From assembly GCF_000725805.1 (NCBI RefSeq), contig NZ_JOFT01000008.1, positions 186,001 through 250,000 on the forward strand: DNA of 64,000 nt, in the 5' to 3' direction. Positions 18,201-25,629 of the stretch are shown here, one piece after another. The translations under genes were made by a program, and so were the position numbers. How positions within the stretch are numbered: position 1 is the stretch's first letter; every line of letters begins with the position of its first letter. The notes under the pieces were generated by a model. The model was given only the letters and a program-made list of their open reading frames with translations, ran no database searches and was not told the DNA's origin. This DNA comes from Streptomyces xanthophaeus (GTDB taxonomy: Bacteria > Actinomycetota > Actinomycetes > Streptomycetales > Streptomycetaceae).

Positions 18201-18690
18201 CCCCGAACTCGCCGCCGGCCAGCTGGCGCATCCGGATCTTCATGGTGCTGAGCTCGCGGTAGCCGCTCTCGGTGAGCGAGGTGATGACGGAGGTCTCCTC
18301 GCGGTCGAAGCCCTCCGCCTCCCATCCGGCGTCCTGGATGGCCTCGCGGGCGAGGTCGATCAGCAGCCGGTGCTGCGGGTCCATCGACCTGGCCCGGCGC
18401 GGCGGGATGCCGTAGTGCGCCGCGTCGAAGTGGCCCACGTCCGGCAGCAGCGCCATGGTGTCCGTGGCGGTCGAGGACGCGTCGCGGAAGTCGTCGCTGA
18501 GGAAGGCGGCACTGCGCCAGCGCGAGTCCGGGACGGTGGAGAACTGTGCTCGGGGAGCCGTGAGCAGTTGCCAGTACTGGTTCACGTTCCGCGCCCCCGG
18601 AAACCGGCAGGCCATGCCGACGACGGCGACGTCGTCCCGCCGGACTCCCGCTGAACCCACGGTGCCGTCCTTCGCTGTCACAGGTGTCAT
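15247..18690 (-). CDS. Fused ketosynthase - ACP - alpha-oxoamine synthase (PLP)
   Basis: Multidomain enzyme of 1147 aa. The start ATG 18690 overlaps the SDR stop (ATGA); an in-frame ATG at 18717 would add 9 residues. Residues about 20-460 are a type I ketosynthase with an intact triad: Cys215 (D-A-A-C-S-G), His350 (E-A-H-G-T-G-T) and His387 (V-V-G-H-S). No acyltransferase, KR or DH follows, yet residues about 574-588 (L-T-L-P-P-S-P-L-A-P-R-H-H-W) resemble the linker that normally follows an AT, as if the AT had been lost. The ACP is at about 635-710, with carrier Ser667 (L-G-F-D-S-L). Residues about 760-1147 are an alpha-oxoamine synthase (KBL/ALAS/SPT group): S-Y-N-Y-L-G-L, D-E-A-H-S-I-G and the PLP Lys995 in G-T-L-S-K-A-F. 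Predicted role: decarboxylative condensation of an ACP-bound beta-ketoacyl or acyl chain with an amino acid to give an amino ketone. Confidence 0.92.
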   Translation of the reverse strand: MTPVTAKDGTVGSAGVRRDDVAVVGMACRFPGARNVNQYWQLLTAPRAQFSTVPDSRWRSAAFLSDDFRDASSTATDTMALLPDVGHFDAAHYGIPPRRARSMDPQHRLLIDLAREAIQDAGWEAEGFDREETSVITSLTESGYRELSTMKIRMRQLAGGEFGARIDDPRWSSAVRAVDALHGTSVAGLLLNMGPNTVSSVFDLHGESYALDAACSGGLMAVANAVHALRAGRTRIALAGGAQLILAPDLLVGLSRIGAVSRSGRCLPFGAEADGFVLGEGAGILVLRPLADALESGDRVYAVIRGVGTANDGTVQGGMHPQAAGQLRALRRAYRDADLPADSVGYLEAHGTGTRVGDPVEVGVLRELRGEGAAPAYLGAVKAVVGHSLNAAGLAGLIKTVLAVHRGVIPPQPAFELADRSGLDAARLTIATEATPWPGSGAPRRAGVSAFGFGGTGVHLVVEECTAAPAASPAPAPEGEPHLLVLSARDRAGLARYARELAHAIEADGLPPAGVAATLARRTPFAERLTVVAQDPADAAARLTAAAAAVEAGRTGEAEQARDVAAVAERMPPLTLPPSPLAPRHHWVVDASAREAADGPGPPAPAEAAEAEVEAEVEQAREAPVPAGAGGSPAASVVLEAVSRTGVFPLSDLRGDMALTSDLGFDSLMLQELEVGIAKRAPGFTAEELFLPDVTIDRLIALVGPHLDRTPALRDLLPRQAGPDRSLPAPAPGAPGPPRPGQGRGAATACVDDFPEVRQFEDRLDAIVRSGADYPYFRVHQGTIRDRTVIGERSYLSFGSYNYLGLSGHPAVNEAAQEAVERYGTSVSASRVLSGERDLTVRLERALAEFLGVGDCLALVSGHATNVSAIGHLVGPGDLVVHDALAHDSILQGCALSGAARRPFAHNDTGQLEHMLRINRTRFRRVLIAVEGAYSMDGDLVDLPAVIELKKRYGALLMVDEAHSIGTVGESGRGVGEFFGADRRDVDLWMGTLSKAFASCGGYLGGSARMVRWMRHTLPGFVYSVGLSPANAAAALAATELIVAEPHRVRTLRRNAGLFLGLAASAGVVTGSSAHTPIVPCLLGDSARTLHVADRLFARGVIADPIFHPAVEEGLARLRFFVTSDHAEEDIRWAVEVLAEEVAAAAG

Positions 18691-19628
18691 CCAGTGGTGG
18701 TCAGTCGCTCCCGCCACCAGTCCACCGTCTCCTTGACCTGTTCGTCGACGGGGGTGGCGCGGACCGCGAACGCGGTTTCGTAGGCGCTGGAATCGGCCAC
18801 GAACGGCCGGTCGAACTGGTAGCGGATCTCCTTCAGTTCCCGGAGCAGCGGCGAGAACAGCGATGCCACGCCGAAGACGGCCGGAGGCAGCCCGCGCACG
18901 GCTACCGGCCCGGTTCCCGCCTGGGCTGCCATGCGGTCGACCATCTGGCGGACGGACAGCGGGGGTTCATTGGGGACGTGCCAGGCCCGTCCCCAGGCCC
19001 GTTCCTCGCCCGCGACCGTGGCCAGGGCGCTGGCCACGTCGGGCAGGTAGCTCCAGCTGTGCGGGGCGTCCGGGTCGCCGAGCGTGGAGACGGGCTTGCC
19101 GCGCAGCAGGCGCGGCAGGACCCGTCCGGCCAGGTGCCCGCCGTCGGTCACCCCGGGACCGAAGAAGTCCGAGGCGCGCACCTCGACGGCCTTGATGCGG
19201 CCCTGGTCGTGGAGGGTGCGCGCCTCTTCCCACAGCCGGGCGCGCACCCGGCCCTTGGGGCCGGTGGCGGCGAGCGGAAGCTCCTCGGTCATCAGCCCGT
19301 CCACGGGGCCGTAGCCGTAGAGGTTGCCCAGCATGACCAGGACGGCGCCGGTCGCCTCGGCCGCCGCGCAGGCCGAGGCGGCCAGCGGTGGCCATGCGCT
19401 CACCCAGCGGGGGTAGGGCGGCGCGGCGCAGCCGTAGAGCGCTGCGGCGCCCCGCACGGCCTCGGTCAGTGCGTTGCTGTCCGTCGCGTCCAGGGCGACA
19501 TGCTCGATCCCGGGCTCCGGCCTGCGGGCCGATCTGGTCACGACGCGTACGGAGTGCCCTTCCCCGGCCAGCAGTCGAGCGGTGGCCGCACCAGCGGGCC
19601 CGAACCCCATCACCACATGAAGACTCAC
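18687..19628 (-). CDS. Atypical extended SDR (NAD-dependent epimerase/dehydratase family)
   Basis: Protein of 313 aa, first gene of the operon with the KS-ACP-AOS fusion. The N-terminal Rossmann loop is G-F-G-P-A-G-x-A-T-A rather than the usual G-x-x-G-x-x-G. N-L-Y-G-Y-G-P and the late R-A-S-D-F-F-G-P are typical of a subgroup of extended SDRs. The catalytic Y-x-x-x-K is not visible: the expected place reads K-G-R-V-R-A-R-L-W-E-E-A. A carbonyl reductase role on the amino-ketone product is plausible by context, like CerR beside Spt in Caulobacter sphingolipid synthesis, but the missing Tyr leaves it uncertain. Confidence 0.85.
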   Translation of the reverse strand: MSLHVVMGFGPAGAATARLLAGEGHSVRVVTRSARRPEPGIEHVALDATDSNALTEAVRGAAALYGCAAPPYPRWVSAWPPLAASACAAAEATGAVLVMLGNLYGYGPVDGLMTEELPLAATGPKGRVRARLWEEARTLHDQGRIKAVEVRASDFFGPGVTDGGHLAGRVLPRLLRGKPVSTLGDPDAPHSWSYLPDVASALATVAGEERAWGRAWHVPNEPPLSVRQMVDRMAAQAGTGPVAVRGLPPAVFGVASLFSPLLRELKEIRYQFDRPFVADSSAYETAFAVRATPVDEQVKETVDWWRERLTTTG

Positions 19629-19803
19629 GGGTGAACCCTACGGGAGGCGGGGCTCGAACGGCGGGTCCCGGGGACCCGACCGCGCGGAGCCGGACAGGGA
19701 CCAACTCCTTATCGGCCAAAGGCGTTTGTCCACCCCCATACGGGGGAGACGGCACCCTCGCCCGGGGGATCCGCGGGCGCCTCGTGCGGGGTTTCCTGGA
19801 AGC

Positions 19804-21147
19804 ATGAAGAACTCACTGAAGCGCCTGCTCGCCCTGGCAGCGGTCGCGGCCCTGACCGCTGCCGTGCCCGCCCCTTCGGCCCTGGCCCAGCCGCTGCCGG
19901 GCGACGGCATCCGGGCCCGTATCGAGGCCGTTCCCGGGATGCGCCTGCTCGGCGAGCGGCCGGCCCCGCCGGGGCAGGTCGTCCTCGACCTCGCCTACCG
20001 TCAGCCCGACGACCACCGGCATCCGGAGCGGGGTTCCTTCGAGCAGAGGCTGACGCTGGTCCACAAGTCCGCCGAGCGGCCCATGGTGCTCCATTCCAGT
20101 GGGTACGACCTGGGTTCCTCCCCGGAGCGGCCGTCCGAACCGGCGAAGCTGCTGGACGCCAACCAGATCACCACCGAGCAGCGCTTCTTCGGCACGTCCC
20201 GGCCCGGTGGCCCCGACTGGTCCACCCTCACCATCTGGCAGGCGGCGAGCGACCACCACCGTCTCGTCGCCGCCCTGAAGAAGGTGTACCGCGGCGCCTG
20301 GATCTCCACCGGGGGCAGCAAGGGCGGGATGACCGCGGTCTACCACCGCCGGTTCTATCCCGGGGACGTGGCCGGTACGGTCGCGTATTCGGCCCCGAAC
20401 AACACGGACGACGGGGACGACAGCGCCTACGACGCCCGCATCGAGCTGGTCGGTACGCCCGAGTGCCGTGCCGCGGTGAAGTCGGTGCAGCGCGAGGCGC
20501 TGGTGCGGCGCTCGGCGATGACGGAGCGGTACGGGCGGTGGGCCGAGGAGGAGCAGCGCACCTTCCGGACCCTCGGCAGCGCCGACCGTGCCTTCGAACT
20601 CGCCGTGCTGAGGCTCCCGATGATGTTCTGGATGCACCAGCCCTCCGGAGGCTGCGGCTCCGTGCCCGGCGCCGCCGCCACGGACGACGAGTTGTACGCC
20701 TGGGTCTCCCAGGTCACTCAGTTCCCCGTCTACACCGACCAGACGCTCGACGCCTACACCCCGTACTTCTACCAATTGGGCACCCAGCTCGGGTACGCCC
20801 AGTTCGCGGCGCCCCATCTCGACGGGCTGCTGCGTCATCCGGGCGTCCAGGAGGTCCGGTCGTACGTGCCGAAGGACATCCCCTTGCGGTTCCAGGCCGG
20901 GGCCATGGCGGACATCGACCGCTGGGTGCGCCGCGACGGACGCTCGCTGATGTTCGTCAACGGTGAGAACGACGTGGCGGTCGCCGAACCCTTCCGTCTC
21001 GGCGCCGGCACGCGGGACTCCTACCGCTTCGAGGTGCCCGACGCCAACCACCACATATCCCTCACCGGCCTGCCTCCTGGCGATGCCGAGAAGGCCCTGG
21101 CCACGCTTCGGCGCTGGGCCGGCCGGACACCGCCCGCCGGAGGCTGA
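19804..21147 (+). CDS. Secreted S37-family (PS-10) aminopeptidase
   Basis: Exported serine peptidase of 447 aa. The ATG at 19804 begins a clean signal peptide (M-K-N-S-L-K-R-L-L-A-L-A-A-V-A-A-L, cleavage after A-L-A). The mature part follows Streptomyces tripeptidyl aminopeptidase PS-10: E-Q-R-F-F-G-T-S-R-P near residue 120, nucleophile Ser172 in T-G-G-S-K-G-G-M, then Y-H-R-R-F-Y-P-G-D-V and Y-S-A-P-N-N. A late E-N-D-V and D-A-N-H-H-I-S supply the likely Asp and His. It degrades extracellular peptides from the N-terminus. Confidence 0.92.
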   Translation: MKNSLKRLLALAAVAALTAAVPAPSALAQPLPGDGIRARIEAVPGMRLLGERPAPPGQVVLDLAYRQPDDHRHPERGSFEQRLTLVHKSAERPMVLHSSGYDLGSSPERPSEPAKLLDANQITTEQRFFGTSRPGGPDWSTLTIWQAASDHHRLVAALKKVYRGAWISTGGSKGGMTAVYHRRFYPGDVAGTVAYSAPNNTDDGDDSAYDARIELVGTPECRAAVKSVQREALVRRSAMTERYGRWAEEEQRTFRTLGSADRAFELAVLRLPMMFWMHQPSGGCGSVPGAAATDDELYAWVSQVTQFPVYTDQTLDAYTPYFYQLGTQLGYAQFAAPHLDGLLRHPGVQEVRSYVPKDIPLRFQAGAMADIDRWVRRDGRSLMFVNGENDVAVAEPFRLGAGTRDSYRFEVPDANHHISLTGLPPGDAEKALATLRRWAGRTPPAGG

Positions 21148-21204
21148 GGGGCAGCGGCTGGCAGACTCTCCGGGTTGCGCCGCACTCGGGGAGGGAGCAG
21201 GACG

Positions 21205-22392
21205 ATGCTGTGGGGGAGAGCCGTCGGATACGCCGCGGCGTGGACGGGAGCGGTCCTGCTGGTGCTGTGCCCGCCCTCGGGCGGGGCGCCCGTCCACGCC
21301 CTCGACGGCCACGGGTTGGGGCCGGCCGTGCACCGGGCGGAGGAGCCCGGGGTGCCGCGGTTCCGGCTGCGCGCGCACGAGAACGTCATGGACCTGCCTG
21401 CCTCCGGCCGGGGCACCCCCGCCCCGGTCACCCCCGGCTTCGTGTACACCGGGACGACTGCGCCGGGGGACGTCTGGCTCTCGATGTCGGTGGCGGACCA
21501 CCACGTGGGCGAATACCAGTCGCCGACGCTTCCGGCGCAGTTCGCCAACTGCTTCTACGCGAGCGACGGGAACGGCGCGTACTGCAGGTTCCCCGGGCCT
21601 CTGGTGGCGGGGCAGGGGTACGAGACCGACGTGCCGTTCCAAGCAGTCAACGGGGAGTGCTGCCGGGTCAGGGGCGCGTACAGGTACGTGCTGTGGGTGG
21701 ACGGGAGCCCGGGCTACCCGGGGGAATCCGCGCTGCAGGGCATGCGGAAGGGTTCCGGACCGGCTCTCGGCCTGCGGGCGGTCGACGCGGCCACCCTGTC
21801 GGGTGGATCCGAGGCGACGATGGAGTACCAGACGCAGGACCCGGCGGTGCATCCCGGCTGGCTGGTCCCCGTCCGTTCCCTCGTCCTGCGGGGCGAGGCC
21901 GGCGGGTACGTGGAGCTGGAGATCCCGTTCGGTGTCGCTTCGGAGGGTTTCCCCTCTGCGCCCCCGACCGTGCGGGTCGAGCTGCCGGAAGGGACCTCGC
22001 CGGCCCCGAGGAAGGTCGGGGAACACCCCTCGGAGGAGACCTATTGCGGTACCGCGAAACCCTCCGCCCGCACCGTGGTCTGCCACAAGGGCGGCGACCG
22101 GGTCATCCTGCGGCTGCGCATCGACCGGAAGGCCGAGGATGCGCGCGGCAGCATCTCGGTGGCCGTCCCGCCGGGCGACACCGACCCCGCCGACAACGTG
22201 CGGCCGATCGAGCTCCAGGTCACCGGCGCCGCCGGGCCGGCCCTCCCCCGGCCCGGCGAACCGGGCCGGCCCTGGGCGGGAGCGCTCGCGGCCGTCGCCT
22301 GCGCCGCGTCGGCTGCTGTTCTGCTCCTGGTGGCGCGCCGCCGGTCCGCCCGCCGCCGCTCGGCCCGGCGCGGGGCGGCGCCGCGCCCGTAG
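21205..22392 (+). CDS. Surface-anchored protein with C-terminal TM, unknown function
   Basis: Protein of 395 aa. The ATG at 21205 follows a GGGAGGGAG site. A signal peptide (about residues 1-33) is followed by a beta-rich exported region with paired Cys (A-N-C-F-Y, A-Y-C-R-F, G-E-C-C-R-V) and a second domain with E-T-Y-C-G-T and V-V-C-H-K. A C-terminal TM helix (about 355-378) ends in a very basic cytoplasmic tail. I do not recognise the family; the layout is that of a wall-associated surface protein. Confidence 0.75.
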   Translation: MLWGRAVGYAAAWTGAVLLVLCPPSGGAPVHALDGHGLGPAVHRAEEPGVPRFRLRAHENVMDLPASGRGTPAPVTPGFVYTGTTAPGDVWLSMSVADHHVGEYQSPTLPAQFANCFYASDGNGAYCRFPGPLVAGQGYETDVPFQAVNGECCRVRGAYRYVLWVDGSPGYPGESALQGMRKGSGPALGLRAVDAATLSGGSEATMEYQTQDPAVHPGWLVPVRSLVLRGEAGGYVELEIPFGVASEGFPSAPPTVRVELPEGTSPAPRKVGEHPSEETYCGTAKPSARTVVCHKGGDRVILRLRIDRKAEDARGSISVAVPPGDTDPADNVRPIELQVTGAAGPALPRPGEPGRPWAGALAAVACAASAAVLLLVARRRSARRRSARRGAAPRP

Positions 22393-22470
22393 AAAAAGGG
22401 GTGGTCCAGCCGCAGGTCCGGGGCTAGTTTCGCGGGTGAACCGCCTGACTCGCCCCGCGAAGGACTGCCT

Positions 22471-23403
22471 GTGACGTCGATCCGTACCGCACTCCCCCAC
22501 GAACTGCCCGCACTGCTGGAACATCCTGGTGACACCGAGCGCAACGCGGCGACCCGCGCGTACCTGGAGCAGTTGCTCGCGGTGAAGTGCACCCGTCCCG
22601 AATGGTGCCTGGTCGCCGAGGACGGGCAGGGTCAGCTGGTGGGCAGCGTGGTGCTGTGGACCCTGCCCGGGCAGGAAGTCCCTTACGCCCTGGTCCTGTT
22701 CGAGGCCCCGGCCGACTCGGCCGAGACCGGTGCCGCGCTGCTCAACGCCGCGGCGGCGAAGGCGCGCGAGTTCGGCGCGCAGGAGCTGGAGCACGTCGTC
22801 GACTCGCCCGCACAGGCACCGCAGTTCCAGCGCGGACCGGAGCGGCGGGCGGAGCTGCTGCGGGGTTCCGGTTTCGGGGTGATGCGCGACGGGCGCCGCT
22901 TCCGCCTGCGGGCCCAGGGCGAACTGCCGCCCGACGACGCCCGGCTGCAGTTCCGCAGTCTCGCCGACCTGGGTCCCGGTCCGTTCGTCGGCCTCCTGGA
23001 AGACCTGCTCGCCGAGACCGCGGACGCCCGGCTGGCCGCGGATGTCCGGCAGTACGGGCTCCGGGGCGCGGCCGAGCGGCTCTTCGAGGAGACGGCCGAG
23101 CTGCGCCACGAGCCGCACTGGTGGGAGATCGGCTACGACCCGGACGGCACCCCGGCGGTGATCAGCCTGCCCGCGGAGAACCCGAGCGTGGCGGTGATCG
23201 GCTTCGTCGGCGTGGCGCCGGCCCACCGGGGCAAGGGGTACGCCGCCTCGGCCGTGCTCCGCGGCACGCGGATCCTCCTGGCGCAGGGCGCCGACGAGAT
23301 CCGCGGGGACTGCGACGCGGCCAACACGGCGATGGCGAAGGCGTTCACGAGGGCCGGTTACGAGAACTTCGCCGACCGGCTGGAGTTCGGCCGCGCCCTG
23401 TGA
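22471..23403 (+). CDS. GNAT-family N-acetyltransferase
   Basis: Cytoplasmic protein of 310 aa with two GNAT-like halves. The C-terminal half carries the acetyl-CoA motif G-F-V-G-V-A-P-A-H-R-G-K-G-Y-A-A-S-A-V followed by D-C-D-A-A-N-T-A-M-A-K-A-F-x-R-A-G-Y. The N-terminal half (residues 1-150) is a degenerate second fold. The start GTG 22471 has GAAGGA upstream. The substrate is unknown. Confidence 0.88.
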   Translation: MTSIRTALPHELPALLEHPGDTERNAATRAYLEQLLAVKCTRPEWCLVAEDGQGQLVGSVVLWTLPGQEVPYALVLFEAPADSAETGAALLNAAAAKAREFGAQELEHVVDSPAQAPQFQRGPERRAELLRGSGFGVMRDGRRFRLRAQGELPPDDARLQFRSLADLGPGPFVGLLEDLLAETADARLAADVRQYGLRGAAERLFEETAELRHEPHWWEIGYDPDGTPAVISLPAENPSVAVIGFVGVAPAHRGKGYAASAVLRGTRILLAQGADEIRGDCDAANTAMAKAFTRAGYENFADRLEFGRAL

Positions 23404-23457
23404 CGTACGGCCGGGCCTGATGGAGCGGCCGCCGACGGGCCGTCGTAGGCTCCGGCC

Positions 23458-23802
23458 ATGCGTACGCACCTGCACCAGATCGTCGTGGACTCCCGTGAGC
23501 CGAGGGCCCTGGTCCGTTTCTGGGCGCACCTGCTGGGGGGCGAGCCGGTCGACCGGGCCCGCGGCTGGTCGCACGTCGAGCCGCCCGGGTTCGCCCGGCT
23601 CGCCTTCCAGCCGGTGCCCGAGCCCAGGGCCGTGAAGAACCGCCTGCACCTGGACATCGGTGTCGACGACGTCGAGGCCGCGGCCACCGAGGCCGTGCGC
23701 CTGGGCGCCGTCCGGGCCGGCGAGGCGGTCACCGACGACCAGGGATCGTTCCAGTCCATGCGCGACCCGGAGGGCAACGAGTTCTGCTTCGTGGGCCCCT
23801 GA
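23458..23802 (+). CDS. VOC-family (glyoxalase-like) protein
   Basis: Small protein of 114 aa, one VOC module: H-L-H-Q-I-V-V-D-S at the N-terminus, N-R-L-H-L-D-I-G-V-D-D in the middle and M-R-D-P-E-G-N-E-F-C at the C-terminus. These supply the usual metal-ligand positions (His and Glu). It corresponds to the glyoxalase_6 type common in actinomycetes. No specific reaction can be assigned. Confidence 0.9.
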   Translation: MRTHLHQIVVDSREPRALVRFWAHLLGGEPVDRARGWSHVEPPGFARLAFQPVPEPRAVKNRLHLDIGVDDVEAAATEAVRLGAVRAGEAVTDDQGSFQSMRDPEGNEFCFVGP

Positions 23803-23918
23803 CCTGGGTGTCCGACCGTGCGGTACGGCAGATCCGGGGTACGGATGCGGCGGTGGCCCGTGTGACCATGTCCCCCGGCACATCCGCACCACGCACATCC
23901 GCACCACATGGGGGGACC

Positions 23919-24641
23919 ATGCGCACCCGCACCACCACTGCCGCCACCGGCCTCGTCGCCGCCACCCTGGCGCTGCTCGTCCTGGCCGGCTGCACCTCAC
24001 AGGGCGAGGGCCCGTCCGGGGCGGGGACCGGGACACCGGCCAAGGCCACGGCTCCGGCGCCCGCCCCGGCCGCCGGATCCGGTTTCGAGGGGCCCCGCCC
24101 CCAGGACCAGAACCTGCTGGCGTGGACCGGTGACCCCAATGACGCGGGGCACGTGACCGCCCAGTCCGCCACCGGGGTCGGCGGGCGGGTCACGCTGGTA
24201 CGGATCGTCCTGCGCGAGGAGATCACCTGGTCGAACATCTGGCTCGGCCTGGCGGGCCTGGACCCGAACGCCCAGCTCTCCAACTGCTACCTCGGCGTGT
24301 ACGACGCGAGCGGCGCCCTGGTCGCCGCCACTGCGGACGTCTCCCCGCAGCTGATGGTCGAGCCGATCGCCAAACCGTTCGCCCTCGCCAAGCCGTTCAC
24401 CGCCGCCCCGGGGACCTACTTCATCGCCCTGCTCCTCAACGGCAATTGGGCCACCAACGCGCTCACGCTGAAGTCCACGGGCGCCGGCATCTCGGTCAAT
24501 GCCGGTCTGACGCCGCCGAACCTCCGCTACAGCACCGTCCTGACCGGCCAGACCTCGCTCCCGGCCACCGTGAACCTCGCCGAGCAGTCCCAGAGCGTCA
24601 TCAACACCGGCTGGGCCAGCCAGTGGTACGCCATCTCCTGA
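23919..24641 (+). CDS. Putative lipoprotein
   Basis: Lipoprotein of 240 aa. The ATG at 23919 follows GGGGGA and opens a lipoprotein signal with lipobox L-V-L-A-G-C (Cys about residue 25). A Thr/Pro/Ala-rich linker leads to a beta-rich domain of about 170 aa (residues 65-240): W-S-N-I-W-L-G-L-A-G, C-Y-L-G-V-Y-D-A-S-G and P-G-T-Y-F-I-A-L-L-L-N-G. The domain pattern reminds me of jelly-roll modules found in phage tail proteins; that is an impression, not an assignment. Confidence 0.75.
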   Translation: MRTRTTTAATGLVAATLALLVLAGCTSQGEGPSGAGTGTPAKATAPAPAPAAGSGFEGPRPQDQNLLAWTGDPNDAGHVTAQSATGVGGRVTLVRIVLREEITWSNIWLGLAGLDPNAQLSNCYLGVYDASGALVAATADVSPQLMVEPIAKPFALAKPFTAAPGTYFIALLLNGNWATNALTLKSTGAGISVNAGLTPPNLRYSTVLTGQTSLPATVNLAEQSQSVINTGWASQWYAIS

Positions 24642-24653
24642 TCCCAGGGCAGG

Positions 24654-25382
24654 TCAGCAGCCGCTCGGAGCGAACGGGGGGACGAAGGTGGCCGCGATGA
24701 CGCGCTCGGGGCCGACCTTCACGTCCATGGCGCCGCGGCCCGCCGAGGTGAAGGAGGTCGGCATCTTGAGGTCGGAGGGCAGGTCCGCCTCCGTGATGTC
24801 GGCGCCCGTGTGGACGACCGACAGCGAGCCCCGGCACGCCGCGGACTGCGGCGGCACACTGCCCTCGACGATCCCGTCCGCCGGTCCGACCGTGAGGGTG
24901 GGCCGGTCCATGAAGACGTACTGGAACTCGTGGCCGTCGCCGGAGGGCCGGGCCCGGCCGGAGGTCGTTCCTCCGCGGGTGACGTCCACCCAGAACCGGC
25001 TGAGCGTCACCTTGACCGCGGCGCAGGGACGCTCGACCGCCTCGGGCTCGAAGCTCAGGCCGTCACCGTCGATCTTCAGGGCCTTGCTGCCGTAGGAGCC
25101 GCTGCCGCTCTTCAGCCGGGTGAGGTAGGTGCCCAGTTTCTCCGGCTCCATGGCGGAGGTGTCCACGCACTCCGTGCTCGGGGCCGCCGAGCTCGGGGCC
25201 GGCGGGGCGCTCGTGGCGGGCGGGGCGGCGGCAGCGGTCGTGGCGGGAGGTGCGGACGCGGCGGAAGCGGACGGTGAGGCCGTTCGGGACGCGGCGGGCT
25301 CCGCCCCGCCGGAGCAGCCCGCCACGGCCAGCAGGGCCGCGCCGAGGGAGGCGATGACGGGCCCTCTTAATCGGTGACGCAT
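24654..25382 (-). CDS. Putative lipoprotein
   Basis: Protein of 242 aa beginning at the ATG at 25382. The signal is M-R-H-R-L-R-G-P-V-I-A followed by a hydrophobic stretch and lipobox A-V-A-G-C. A Ser/Ala/Pro-rich linker (about residues 25-70) leads to an exported domain with C-V-D-T-S near 75 and a C-terminal Cys. No family recognised. It converges with the preceding lipoprotein gene, with 12 bp between the stops. Confidence 0.75.
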   Translation of the reverse strand: MRHRLRGPVIASLGAALLAVAGCSGGAEPAASRTASPSASAASAPPATTAAAAPPATSAPPAPSSAAPSTECVDTSAMEPEKLGTYLTRLKSGSGSYGSKALKIDGDGLSFEPEAVERPCAAVKVTLSRFWVDVTRGGTTSGRARPSGDGHEFQYVFMDRPTLTVGPADGIVEGSVPPQSAACRGSLSVVHTGADITEADLPSDLKMPTSFTSAGRGAMDVKVGPERVIAATFVPPFAPSGC

Positions 25383-25504
25383 GACGTACTCCGGTCCGGT
25401 CGTCGGGGTGGTGCGAGGTGCGCCGAGGTGTACTCCCCGCCATGGTGACAGGCGGTCGCGCGGGGCGCCGCCGGTTGCCGATCTCCCGTCCGGACTCAGC
25501 ATTC

Positions 25505-25514
25505 TGACATGTCA
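25505..25514. promoter_or_regulatory. TGACATGTCA palindrome in the divergent intergenic region
   Basis: A perfect 10-bp palindrome, in a locally AT-richer patch, lies between the minus-strand lipoprotein gene (start 25382) and the plus-strand M19-like gene (start 25630). A TTGACT with a possible -10 about 17-18 bases downstream (about 25537-25565) would read toward the M19-like gene. It is a candidate operator only. Confidence 0.3.
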
Positions 25515-25629
25515 TCAGGTCATCCGTCCCGGACTCTTGACTCTGCAGTCCGGGGTCGGGATTCTCGTCCCAACAATTGCGCGGGCCATGACAACACCGG
25601 CGCCGTCCCGCCGACCTGAGACGTGAGTG

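Noticed and set aside
15313..18654. A 1113-aa open frame on the plus strand opposite the KS-ACP-AOS gene
   Set aside because: It is the antisense shadow of a GC-rich gene: low-complexity Gly/Arg/Val/Gln composition, no domains, no ribosome site, and the opposite strand has clear catalytic motifs.
19813..24036. A 1407-aa open frame on the minus strand crossing five genes
   Set aside because: It spans several well-supported plus-strand genes and their intergenic gaps, with repetitive composition and no recognisable motif. Long open antisense frames are expected at this GC content.
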